From Bin16 sp965206315 (GTDB lineage: Bacteria; Chloroflexota; Dehalococcoidia; Lucifugimonadales; Australimonadaceae): a DNA stretch of 64,000 bases. A model generated the notes under the pieces. The model saw only the letters and a program-made list of their open reading frames with translations. It was not told the origin of the DNA and did not search any database. The position numbers were made by a program, and so were the translations under genes. Below, in pieces: positions 25,405 through 33,203 of this stretch. The stretch is from assembly GCA_965206315.1 (NCBI GenBank), contig OZ242210.1:1550001-1614000 (forward strand), in the 5' to 3' direction. The first letter of the stretch is position 1. Each line of letters starts with the position of its first letter.

Positions 25405-25669
25405 GGACGGAGGCTCGCCCCCTTCCACTGCCTCTCACCCCACGCGCATTAGGGCGAGCAAGCGCATCTCCGGCGACATCTCCCTTGACGACGTCAGCCT
25501 GCTGCGTGATGAGATCATCGCCAACCTCCGGCGCGACGAGGGCGAGGTCACCGTCGAAATCATCATCACCGGACGAAAACCCGGCGGATTCTCCGAGAGC
25601 ACCCGCCGCGCCGTTCGCGAGAACAGCGTCCAACTAAGTCTCGATTTCGAAGAGGGCAGCGATGCCTGA
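25336..25669 (+). pseudogene. C-terminal domain of DUF499 protein, in the +1 frame
   Basis: This frame gives ADSTNPDAPPGFGGVTPWPP, a linker, then SGDISLDDVSLLRDEIIANL and GEVTVEIIITGRKPGGFSES, ending SVQLSLDFEEGSDA. This pattern (strand, helix, VTVEI strand, a Pro-Gly turn, helix of charged residues) is the usual last domain of DUF499 proteins. An ATG at 25334 or an earlier one at 25253 could start it separately, but neither has a good ribosome site, so it is best read as a piece of the upstream gene. Its stop overlaps the methyltransferase start by eight bases. Confidence 0.7.
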
Positions 25670-28454
25670 CGTCCCCGCCCCTGCCTACCGCAGGAAGCTC
25701 ATTGAGGTGGATCTACCCCTTGACACCATCAACGAGGAATCGAAGCGCGAGAAGTCCATACGGCACGGGCATCCCTCCACTTTGCACCTCTGGTGGGCGC
25801 GCCGTCCTCTTGCCGCCTGCCGCGCGGTGATCTTTGCGAGCCTGGTGGACGATCCCTCCGCCTGTTCCGACGAGTTCCCAACTGAAGAAGAGCAGGACAG
25901 TGAACGCGAGCGGCTGCACGGCATCATCCGTCGCCTCGTCGTGTGGGAGAACAGCAACGACGAACATCTGCTGGCCGAGGCCCGCTACGAGATTGCGCGG
26001 ACAGCGGCCCGCTCCCGTAGCGAACAAGCCCCCGCTGAGCCGGACGCTGTACTCCGCTATCTCCGTGAGCATGTTCCCCCGGTGCACGACCCGTTCGCCG
26101 GCGGTGGCTCCATCCCGCTGGAGGCGCAACGGCTCGGACTTCACGCCATCGCTTCCGACCTCAACCCTGTCGCCGTTCTGCTGAACAAGGCGCTCATCGA
26201 GCTGCCGCCCCAGGTCGCGGGCAAGCCGCCCGTGAACCCGGACGCGGCTGCACGGATGGTGGATGGCGCGGAATGGCGTGGCACAGCCGGACTAGCCGAG
26301 GACATCCTCTGGTACGGCAAGTGGATGCGCGACCGCGCATGGGAGCGCATCGGACATCTCTACCCGAAGGCGCAACTGCCAGACGGGACCGAGGCGACCG
26401 TAATCGCCTGGCTGTGGGCGCGCACCGTCCCATGCCCCAATCCCGCCTGTGGCGTCGCCATGCCGTTGATGGTTACATTTGAGTTGTCCAAGAAGCCCGG
26501 CAATCGCTACTGGGCTAAACCAGTGGTGGATAGCGGTGCGAAGGAAGTTACGTTCGCGGTGCAGGCGAACGACGAGGGCGTGCCACGCAACGGCACGGTG
26601 GACAGGAACGGCGTGGGCTGCGTTGCCTGCGGCATGACCGCTCCTCTCTCGTACGTACGGGAGCAGTCCAAGGCGGGGAGGATGAGTCAGCAGATGACGG
26701 CTATCGTTGCCGAAGGCGCTCGCCGCCGCGTCTTCCTTTCCCCCACGGAGGAGCACATCCGCTGGGCAAACGCGACGAAATCCGTATGGCGTCCCCAGCA
26801 AAAAATGCCCGCGACCACTCACCTTGTGAGTGGTCGCGGGTACGGGATCGAATACTGGCATGAACTATTTACAGAAAGGCAACTGACTACGCTCACAGCA
26901 CTAACGGACGTGTTGCCGGAAATACACGCTGATATTGCCAATCGAGGAGGGACGCTAGAATACGCTAAGGCGGTCTGTACTTACCTGTCACTTACCATAT
27001 CAAAATTGGCGAATGTACATTCAGCGTTTGCTTCTTGGATGAATGACCGCAATGCTCTGCGAGAGACATTCGCAAGACAAGCGATTGCGATGGTATGGGA
27101 TTTCGCAGATTCGAACCCGTTCTCTGAATCTGGTGGAGGCTTGGACGCAATACTGATGAAAGTATCTATGGTGGTTCAACACCTCCCGGTTGATTCAACC
27201 AAGGGCGAATCAGAGCAGAGAGATGCAGCAACCATATTTCATGTAGACTGTAATCCGATTATAGTTACTGACCCACCGTACTATGACAACATCAGTTACG
27301 CCGAGCTCTCCAACTTCTTCTATGTTTGGCTCCGCCCCGCTCTGCGAGATTATTACCCTGAGATGTTCGCTGGAATTGACGCACCTCTTCAAGATGAAAT
27401 GATAGCTGCTCCTCGTTTTGATAGTGCTACCCAAACTTCGCGAGGACGTTTCGAAGAACTAATGAACCGAACCTTACGTCTAGTTAGAGAACGCTCTACG
27501 GAAGAATTCCCAACCACTATCTTCTATGCCTACAAACAACGCGACGATAGTCACAGTGGTAGAGCCTCGACGGGCTGGGACACAATGCTGTCCGCACTCG
27601 TGCACGCGGGCTTCCAGATAGTCGGCACTTGGCCCATGCGCACGGAAGGTTCGGGGAGACTGAACGCTCTGGACGCAAATACGCTCGCCAGTTCCGTCGT
27701 ACTCGTCTGCCGCCCGCGTTCTCAGGATGCCCCCGTGGGCACGCGGCGCCGATTTCTGGAGGAATTGAACCGGGAGTTGCCACCCGCGCTCGATGCGATG
27801 ATGCGGGGCGGACATATTGCGCCGGTGGACCTCGCACAGGCAGCAATCGGGCCTGGAATGCAGGTGTTCTCAAGGTTCAGTCGGATAGAGACCGTGAGTG
27901 GTGAGCAGTTCACTGTGCGTGAAGCCCTGCGCGAGATCAATCGTGCCATCGCCTTCTACCATGAGCGGGAAGAGGGTGAGTTGGACGCAGAGAGCCGATT
28001 CTGCCTCCAGTGGCTACAGCAACACGGGTTCGACAAGGGAGCATTTGGTGACGCGGAAACGCTGGCGAAGGCGATGGTTGTATCCGTGGAGGCGCTGCAT
28101 GACGCTGGACTGCTCGAGGCGGAGCGCGGTTCTGTTCAACTGTACGAGGTGATGAACTTCTCGCCCTCTTCGCGGCCATATCCCCAAGTAGTGACCGCCT
28201 GGGAGGGCTGCTTCCGAATGGCCTACCATTTCACAGGGGAGAACAGGGAGGGACTCACCGGCGCGGCGCAGGTCATGGCGACCATGGGAGGGGCGTCCGA
28301 CAGCGTGGAGCGGCTCGCGCGTATCCTCTACGACCACTTCGACCGGAAGGGTGACACCCGCAGGGCTGCTCCATTCAACGATCTGGCGGCGGATTGGGAC
28401 CGGATCACTACTGCCGCGCAGGACTTCATGCGGACGGGGCGGATGCTGCTGTAG
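25662..28454 (+). CDS. DUF1156-containing DNA methyltransferase
   Basis: 930 residues. The N-terminus KLIEVDLPLDTINEESKREK and HPSTLHLWWARRPLAACRAV is the DUF1156 (PF06634) signature. SAM-binding motif I is DPFAGGGS (143-150), a four-Cys zinc site lies around residues 258-328 (CPNPACG and CVACG), and the catalytic TDPPYYDN is near 536-543, as in amino-methylating adenine or cytosine-N4 enzymes. It would modify host DNA. ATG 25662 overlaps the DUF499 C-terminal frame, indicating coupling. The middle of the gene (about 26840-27540) is far less GC-rich than its flanks: 45% at 27001-27060 against 72% at 26221-26280. Confidence 0.88.
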   Translation: MPDVPAPAYRRKLIEVDLPLDTINEESKREKSIRHGHPSTLHLWWARRPLAACRAVIFASLVDDPSACSDEFPTEEEQDSERERLHGIIRRLVVWENSNDEHLLAEARYEIARTAARSRSEQAPAEPDAVLRYLREHVPPVHDPFAGGGSIPLEAQRLGLHAIASDLNPVAVLLNKALIELPPQVAGKPPVNPDAAARMVDGAEWRGTAGLAEDILWYGKWMRDRAWERIGHLYPKAQLPDGTEATVIAWLWARTVPCPNPACGVAMPLMVTFELSKKPGNRYWAKPVVDSGAKEVTFAVQANDEGVPRNGTVDRNGVGCVACGMTAPLSYVREQSKAGRMSQQMTAIVAEGARRRVFLSPTEEHIRWANATKSVWRPQQKMPATTHLVSGRGYGIEYWHELFTERQLTTLTALTDVLPEIHADIANRGGTLEYAKAVCTYLSLTISKLANVHSAFASWMNDRNALRETFARQAIAMVWDFADSNPFSESGGGLDAILMKVSMVVQHLPVDSTKGESEQRDAATIFHVDCNPIIVTDPPYYDNISYAELSNFFYVWLRPALRDYYPEMFAGIDAPLQDEMIAAPRFDSATQTSRGRFEELMNRTLRLVRERSTEEFPTTIFYAYKQRDDSHSGRASTGWDTMLSALVHAGFQIVGTWPMRTEGSGRLNALDANTLASSVVLVCRPRSQDAPVGTRRRFLEELNRELPPALDAMMRGGHIAPVDLAQAAIGPGMQVFSRFSRIETVSGEQFTVREALREINRAIAFYHEREEGELDAESRFCLQWLQQHGFDKGAFGDAETLAKAMVVSVEALHDAGLLEAERGSVQLYEVMNFSPSSRPYPQVVTAWEGCFRMAYHFTGENREGLTGAAQVMATMGGASDSVERLARILYDHFDRKGDTRRAAPFNDLAADWDRITTAAQDFMRTGRMLL
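26808..26840 (+). repeat. 15-bp perfect hairpin inside the methyltransferase gene
   Basis: CCCGCGACCACTCAC (26808-26822) and GTGAGTGGTCGCGGG (26826-26840) flank a three-base loop. The hairpin sits at the left edge of the AT-richer segment of the gene. Confidence 0.7.
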
Positions 28455-28835
28455 ATGGCTTCCAGCGGAGAAAGCGTTACGCCGTTGCTGGCTCTCCAGT
28501 ACCGCCTGGACCATGAGCGCCAGCCTTTTCGGCGGAATGAGGTTCGTCAGTTGCCGAAGGGCAGGACAGGCGTCTACGCATTCTGGTTGCCCGCTGGTAC
28601 GGCGGGAGCGCACGATTGCCTCTACGTCGGCATGTCGGAGACGTGCGTGCGCACGCGCCTACTCCAGCACATCACCAACGAGACCAACCCCGGCCTACGC
28701 CGGGAACTCGCCATGTTTCGCGACGTAGTGCTCTTCTCGTTCGCGTTCACCCAGGACACAGGCGAGACGCGCGCGTTGGAGTCTGCCGTCATCCGCGCAT
28801 GGCAGCCCCGCACGAACCGTGCGGGGGTCTGCTGA
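28455..28835 (+). CDS. GIY-YIG family nuclease
   Basis: A 126-residue protein with GVYAFWLP at 39-46 and LYVGMSET at 56-63, the two strands that define the GIY-YIG fold. Arg residues at 66 and 68, Glu109 in ALESAVIRAW and a terminal QPRTNR complete the usual catalytic set. GIY-YIG enzymes cut DNA with a metal ion. ATG 28455 follows the methyltransferase stop with no gap, so both are on one mRNA and probably translationally coupled. In this context it is the obvious DNA-cutting arm of the DUF499/DUF1156 cassette. No further gene follows on this strand. Confidence 0.78.
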   Translation: MASSGESVTPLLALQYRLDHERQPFRRNEVRQLPKGRTGVYAFWLPAGTAGAHDCLYVGMSETCVRTRLLQHITNETNPGLRRELAMFRDVVLFSFAFTQDTGETRALESAVIRAWQPRTNRAGVC

Positions 28836-28927
28836 GGCAGGTTCGGTTCACCCTCACCCGCCCGCTTGGCGGCGTGCGACCTATCCCCTTCGAAACGCCG
28901 CCAGAACGATGGAGCCGTCCTGTGCAC

Positions 28928-29137
28928 CTAAAGGTCTCTCAGCTCTTTCAGTTCGCCCCTGGCCCTGGCCTCCAATGCCCCGGCCACCAGGGCGTCCAGC
29001 TTGCCGGTCCTCGCGTCCTCATCGAACTCCCGCTCCCATCGTTCCCAGTCTTCGTCCAGCAACCAGTTGCGCAGTTCGGTGTATTCGGCTTCAGACAGGC
29101 CCAGGATGGCCCTCTGCAGTTCCGGTACCGTGGTCAT
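28928..29137 (-). CDS. Small antitoxin-like protein
   Basis: 69 residues: MTTVPELQRAILGLSEAEYT, then a charged helix LRNWLLDEDWERWEREFDED, ending in ALEARARGELKELRDL. This size and pattern resemble addiction-module antitoxins of the RelB/ParD-neighbour type, but no cognate toxin gene lies next to it. ATG 29137 has GGAGGGAAG immediately upstream. It overlaps the stop of the preceding 31-codon ORF in an ATGA, so the two are coupled. The assignment is tentative. Confidence 0.55.
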   Translation of the reverse strand: MTTVPELQRAILGLSEAEYTELRNWLLDEDWERWEREFDEDARTGKLDALVAGALEARARGELKELRDL

Positions 29138-29229
29138 CTTCCCTCCTCTCCTACCCTGCCGCGCGACACCCAACCGCTCTCGGTCAGCATCCGGTCTATC
29201 TGTTCGCGGGCTCGTTCTTCAGGGGTCAT
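29134..29229 (-). CDS. 31-codon ORF like the N-terminus of type I restriction subunit R
   Basis: The frame starts MTPEERAREQIDRMLTESGW and stops after 31 residues. This start is close to the common opening of HsdR-type proteins (PEE-x-A-R-x-x-I-D-x-x-L-x-x-x-G-W). Nothing of the nuclease or helicase domain remains. It may be a decayed remnant, or a small leader ORF for the antitoxin-like gene it overlaps by four bases. No ribosome site stands out. Confidence 0.45.
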   Translation of the reverse strand: MTPEERAREQIDRMLTESGWVSRGRVGEEGR

Positions 29230-29265
29230 GCCTGGCTCCGAATGCGTGGCATTCTACCAGCCGAT

Positions 29266-29400
29266 CGCCCTCACCCTCAGGAGAGGGAACCAGGCAGGGC
29301 GCCCACGAGGGACGCCCCTACACCGGGCCAGCCAGAGAGATCCCTCGACTCCGCTGCGCTCCGCTCGGGATGACAAAAGGGCTGCGCCGCACATGGCGTG
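29266..29400. repeat. Dispersed-repeat mosaic
   Basis: The gap 29230-29461 holds CCCTCACCCTCAGGAGAGGG (from 29269), then GGGCGCCCACGAGGGACGCC (from 29298), then a CTGCGCTCCGCTCGGGATGACA unit (about 29352-29373). These three families occur in the same order near 32163-32303. No gene is seen. Confidence 0.7.
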
Positions 29401-29461
29401 CGGCGCAGCCCCCTCGCGTCGAGGGTCCACCCCTGCCGAGCGGACCCTCATGCTCCGTTCG

Positions 29462-31258
29462 CTACTTGTCCAACCAGACCGTCGCGAAGTCGAGGTTGCG
29501 GCGGTAGTTGTCGACGGGCACCTGGATGCCCCTGACGTAGTCGCGGACGACGGTGTGGGTGTTCTCCGTGTAGAGCGGCGCCGAGTAGACGTTCTCCACC
29601 GCGTAGTACTGCTCCATCTCCCGCGCGATCTCGATGCGCTCCTCGATGGTGGGCGCCGCAGCCAGGCGAACGAAGAACTCGTCCACCTTCGGGTCGTCGT
29701 GCTTCGACTCAGCCGCGGTGTTGGTGCTGACGCTCGCGATGGTCGAGAAGTACTCGCTCGGCACCGCGACGGTTGCTCCGCCGTGCTGCATGTCGAACGC
29801 GCCTTCCAGGATCCTGGATGCCCGCGTGGCGTCGTCCACGAGCTGGAGGTCGATCCTGATGCCGAGGGCTTCCAGCTGGCCGGCTACCGGCTCGCACATG
29901 TGCACCCAGAGCCTGCGGCACATGTACTCGAGGTCGAAGCCGTCCGGGTAGCCCGCCTCGGCCAGCAGCGCCTTCGCCTGCTCGCGGTCGGCGGCCTTGG
30001 TGTCGACGCTCCAGCCGGGGGTGTCCATCAGGCCGGGGGTCGCCCACGCGGTGTCGGGGTCGAACATGCCGACGCGCTTGGCGAAGCCGCCGAAGGTGAC
30101 CTGGATGAGCTCCTCGCGGTCGAGCCAGAGGTGTATGGCGCGCCTGACGCGCACGTCCTTCACCGGGCTCTCACGGAGGGAGTTGAAGGCGAGCGGGATG
30201 AAGCTGGACTGGCCCATCTCCAGGATCGTGACCTCTCCGGCCGAGAAGCTGGAGAGGATGGCCTCCTCGCGCTCGGGGGTGAGCTGGAACCCGCCGCCGC
30301 GGGCGGTGGCGTCCAGCCGTCCGGTGCGGAAGGCGGTGTCCATGCCGGACTGGTCGGGAGTGATGTAGAAGTCGATGCCGTCCAGGTAGGGGAGCTGGTT
30401 CCCGTCCTCGTCCGAGAGGTAGTACTGGTCGAACCGGCGCACCTTGATGACACTGCCGGGCCGGTACTCCTCCAGGTAGAACGGGCCGAGCCCGACGAGC
30501 CCGATGTCCAGCGGGGTGACGTTGACGTTCCCGGCCTGTATCTCAGGCTCCATGAGGTGCTGCGGGTGCTGGATGATCTGGTTGTCGATCGCCAGCAGCT
30601 GGTCGAAGTCGAAGACGGGGCTCTTGAGGTTGATGACGACGGTGAGGTCGTCCGGGGTCTCGACGCTCTCCACCCACGGGACGAAGTCCCAGTTCGCGGG
30701 GCGCCTCGCGTCCTGTCCGACCGTCACGCCGAAGACCATCAGGTCCAGCCAGAACTTCACGCCGGGGGCGGTGAGCTGGACGCCGTCGTGCCAGTAGACG
30801 TTGTCGCGCAGCGTGAACGTCCAGACCGTCCTTTCGTCGTTGGACGACCACTCGGTTGCGAGGCCGGGGCAGATCGACGCGCCGTCGTCCCAGCACTGCT
30901 TGAGCATGTTGCCCATGCCGAAGATGGAGCCTCCGGGCATGAGGATGCTGATGGTGCCGGAGCGGGACACGTCCCATCCCAGGGGCGGGTCGGCGCGGGT
31001 GGAGAAGTTGGGGATGCCGCCGTAGACGGGCTTGCCTTCCATCATCATCGCATCGGCAGTCGGGGTCGGGGTGGCCGCCGGGCCCGTACCGGTCCCCGTG
31101 TCCGAGGGCGTTGGAGTCGCCGCAGGGGCCTGGGCGTCCGGGGCGCTGGTGGGGGTCGGGTCGGGGTCGTCCGAGGCGCAGGCGGCCAGCGCCATGGTGA
31201 GTGCGAGGATGCTCACAAGAAGCGCCAGTGCTTTGAGCACACGATTGTCGGTGGTCAT
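29462..31258 (-). CDS. ABC transporter substrate-binding lipoprotein, family 5
   Basis: 598 residues with signal LALLVSILALTMALAACASD, a lipobox AAC, and an Ala/Thr/Pro linker with MMMEG before the mature domain. It has YGGIPNFSTRADPP, TFTLRDNVYWHDGVQLTAPG and DVRVRRAIHLWLDREELIQV, all typical of SBP_bac_5 proteins that bind peptides, nickel or other small molecules. There is no permease beside it. It lies 51 bases downstream of the collagen-like lipoprotein and probably shares its promoter at 31921. The ATG has AGGGAGGAACCCC upstream. Confidence 0.85.
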   Translation of the reverse strand: MTTDNRVLKALALLVSILALTMALAACASDDPDPTPTSAPDAQAPAATPTPSDTGTGTGPAATPTPTADAMMMEGKPVYGGIPNFSTRADPPLGWDVSRSGTISILMPGGSIFGMGNMLKQCWDDGASICPGLATEWSSNDERTVWTFTLRDNVYWHDGVQLTAPGVKFWLDLMVFGVTVGQDARRPANWDFVPWVESVETPDDLTVVINLKSPVFDFDQLLAIDNQIIQHPQHLMEPEIQAGNVNVTPLDIGLVGLGPFYLEEYRPGSVIKVRRFDQYYLSDEDGNQLPYLDGIDFYITPDQSGMDTAFRTGRLDATARGGGFQLTPEREEAILSSFSAGEVTILEMGQSSFIPLAFNSLRESPVKDVRVRRAIHLWLDREELIQVTFGGFAKRVGMFDPDTAWATPGLMDTPGWSVDTKAADREQAKALLAEAGYPDGFDLEYMCRRLWVHMCEPVAGQLEALGIRIDLQLVDDATRASRILEGAFDMQHGGATVAVPSEYFSTIASVSTNTAAESKHDDPKVDEFFVRLAAAPTIEERIEIAREMEQYYAVENVYSAPLYTENTHTVVRDYVRGIQVPVDNYRRNLDFATVWLDK

Positions 31259-31309
31259 GGGGTTCCTCCCTTGTGCCTTGCCATTCGCTTACTCCGGCGA
31301 GCAGGCCGG

Positions 31310-31819
31310 CTACTCGGCCGGTGCAGCCGCGAAGGTGATGGGCGCGGTAGCGAGGGAGCCCATGCTGCCTTCGGCTCTGACGGTATACATGCCTGGGGCG
31401 GAGCGGATGCGCTCCATCCTGAACCGTCCGCGCGGTGTTGCTTCGAACGTTCCGTACGGGGATGCGTCGATACCGGCGACGGTTCCGGGGCCGTAGACGT
31501 CGGTGTGGAAGATGATGAGGACGGACTCGCCGGGCTGGAAGCCCCATCCGGTGACGGTGAAGGTGCGCTCGGAGCCGAGGGTGTAGACGTCCTTGTCGAG
31601 GGAGATGCCTGCGGCGGAGGCGGGGGCGGGGTCACCGGGCGGGCCCTGAGCGCCATCGGCGCCAGCGGGTCCTGCAGGGCCGGCGGGTCCTGCGGCCCCC
31701 TGTGGTCCCTGTTGGCCAGCCGGGCCGGCGGGGCCAGTCTGTCCCGCTTCGCCCTGGCATGCCGGAGCGACCAGTGCGAGCGCGAGCATGAGAACGCAGA
31801 TGGCTGGAATGATTCGCAT
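31310..31819 (-). CDS. Collagen-like repeat lipoprotein
   Basis: A 169-residue protein: MRIIPAICVLMLALALVAPA then CQGEAG, a lipobox-like start. Residues about 24-64 are Gly-X-Y triplets (GQTGPAGPAGQQGPQGAAGP and further GPAGPAGPAG), followed by a beta-rich domain (LDKDVYTLGSERTFTVTGWG) of about 100 residues. A membrane-anchored collagen-like stalk carrying an Ig-like head is the best reading. The function is probably structural or adhesive on the cell surface, or scaffolding of the SBP encoded downstream on the same transcript. It has a strong promoter about 100 bases upstream. GGGAGGAACTCCG precedes the ATG. Confidence 0.8.
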   Translation of the reverse strand: MRIIPAICVLMLALALVAPACQGEAGQTGPAGPAGQQGPQGAAGPAGPAGPAGADGAQGPPGDPAPASAAGISLDKDVYTLGSERTFTVTGWGFQPGESVLIIFHTDVYGPGTVAGIDASPYGTFEATPRGRFRMERIRSAPGMYTVRAEGSMGSLATAPITFAAAPAE

Positions 31820-31920
31820 CGGAGTTCCTCCCTCTCATGCGCATTCGGGGTCAGCCGGACAGCCACCGCCGCCCCACTCACCCATCCGGCATAGCCTCTC
31901 GCTACGCCGAAGCGCGGCGC

Positions 31921-31949
31921 ATTGTAGATAGGCGTTAAGTATGTGTCAA
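31921..31949 (-). promoter_or_regulatory. Consensus promoter for the collagen-like lipoprotein/SBP operon
   Basis: On the minus strand TTGACA (31949-31944) and TACAAT (31926-31921) are spaced by exactly 17 bases. This is the best sigma-70-type match in the window. The leader is about 95 nt. The sequence after TTGACA begins CA, as in the promoter at 51522-51550 of another family-5 SBP. Confidence 0.75.
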
Positions 31950-31989
31950 ACAGGGGATTCGATGCAGATTCGGTACACCAACACGGCAT

Positions 31990-32303
31990 ATTCAGGCGGA
32001 TTCCGCCCCGCCAGCCCGGTCCACCCTCACCCCCGGCCCACAGGGGCGGCACACTCCTCCCAGGGGGCGAGGGGGGCAAGGGGAGGCTGGATTCCCGCCT
32101 TCGCGAGAATGACGGAAGTTCACCCCCATCCTAACCTTCCCCCATCAAGGGGGAAGGGATCAGACCCTCACCCGCCGCTTCGCGGCTCCCTCTCCCAGAG
32201 GGCGAGGGGGTCGGACGGGCACCCACAAGGGATGCCCTACACGAGGCGGCCCGAGAGGATTTCGCGCGCTAAAGCGCGGGCTGCGCTCCGCTCGGAATGA
32301 CAG
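31990..32303. repeat. Dispersed-repeat mosaic in a 548-bp gene-free stretch
   Basis: Between 31820 and 32367 apart from the promoter only repeats are seen: GGATTCCCGCCTTCGCGAGA (from 32089), ACCTTCCCCC-type palindrome (about 32121-32159), CCCTCACCC with CCTCTCCCAGAGGG (32164-32205), GGGCACCCACAAGGGATGCC (from 32217) and the CTGCGCTCCGCTCGGAATGA unit (about 32281-32300). Every family has another copy elsewhere in the window. Confidence 0.75.
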
Positions 32304-32367
32304 GTTTTTGGCTGTCTGGTGTAACCTTGCGGCGGTATCCCCGGAAGCGGAGGGAAGGGTACTGGGC

Positions 32368-33165
32368 ATGCGATTCGACCTGACGGACAGAGTGGCCGTC
32401 GTGACCGGCGGGAGCCAGGGCATAGGGCGCTGTATCGCGCTGACGCTGGCGGAGCATGGCGCGCACGTCGCCATCGTGGCGCGCGAGCCGGAGGCGGTCG
32501 CGGGCGGCACGGAGCGCATCCACCGCCCGGTCCAGCCTGTCGTGCAGGAGATCGAGGCGCTGGGGCGCAGGGCGATGGGCGTTCTCGCCGACGTGCGGGA
32601 CTCGGAGCAGGTGCAGGGGATGGCCGCGCAGGTGATCGAGGCGTTCGGGCGCGTGGACATCCTCGTGAACAACGCGGGCGCGACGTGGGGCGAGACGTTC
32701 AAGATGGCGCCGCTGCTGGAGCTGTCGCCGCGCGACTTCCAGGAGTGCCTGCGGCTGAACCTGGTGAGCCAGTTCCTGTGCAGCACCGCGTTCGCACCGG
32801 GGATGGTGGAGCGCGGCGAGGGGTGCATCATCAACCTGGCGTCGATCTCCGGGCAGGGGCCGAGCCCCAACAACGGCGCGTACGGCGCGGCGAAGGCGGG
32901 CGTGCTATCGCTCACGCAGACGATGGCGGTCGAGTGGGCGCCCGTGCGCGTGAACGCCATCGCGCCCGGCAGCGTGGAGCACGCCGACCGCGCCGCCGTC
33001 CACCCGTACGCCCGGGGCCGCGCGCCGGTGGCGCAGACGACAGCAGTGGGGCGCGGCGGCACGGTGGAGGACATCGCCGCCGCGGCGTTGTATCTTGCAT
33101 CCGCCGAGGCGTCGTACGTCACGGGGACGGTGATCAACGTGAACGGCGGGCGCCTGCCCGGATAG
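32368..33165 (+). CDS. Short-chain dehydrogenase/reductase
   Basis: A 265-residue classical SDR: cofactor motif TGGSQGIG (13-20), NNAG (101-104), Ser159 and Tyr172-x3-Lys176 (NGAYGAAKAG), and a C-terminal VTGTVINVNGG. It oxidises or reduces an alcohol/ketone with NAD(P). Arg39 after the second strand (VAIVAREPE) suggests NADP preference. ATG 32368 follows AGGGAAGGG; an earlier in-frame ATG would start in repeat sequence. A PF04909 amidohydrolase starts 38 bases downstream, so the pair may act on the same substrate. The substrate is unknown. Confidence 0.87.
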   Translation: MRFDLTDRVAVVTGGSQGIGRCIALTLAEHGAHVAIVAREPEAVAGGTERIHRPVQPVVQEIEALGRRAMGVLADVRDSEQVQGMAAQVIEAFGRVDILVNNAGATWGETFKMAPLLELSPRDFQECLRLNLVSQFLCSTAFAPGMVERGEGCIINLASISGQGPSPNNGAYGAAKAGVLSLTQTMAVEWAPVRVNAIAPGSVEHADRAAVHPYARGRAPVAQTTAVGRGGTVEDIAAAALYLASAEASYVTGTVINVNGGRLPG

Positions 33166-33203
33166 CGCCCGCCGCAGGCGGCGAGGGAGCGAAAGGAGCA
33201 GCC

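Noticed and set aside
28616..31894. 1092-codon plus-strand frame across the region after the GIY-YIG gene
   Set aside because: It runs antisense through the SBP and collagen-like genes and through repeats; its composition is typical of an out-of-frame shadow.
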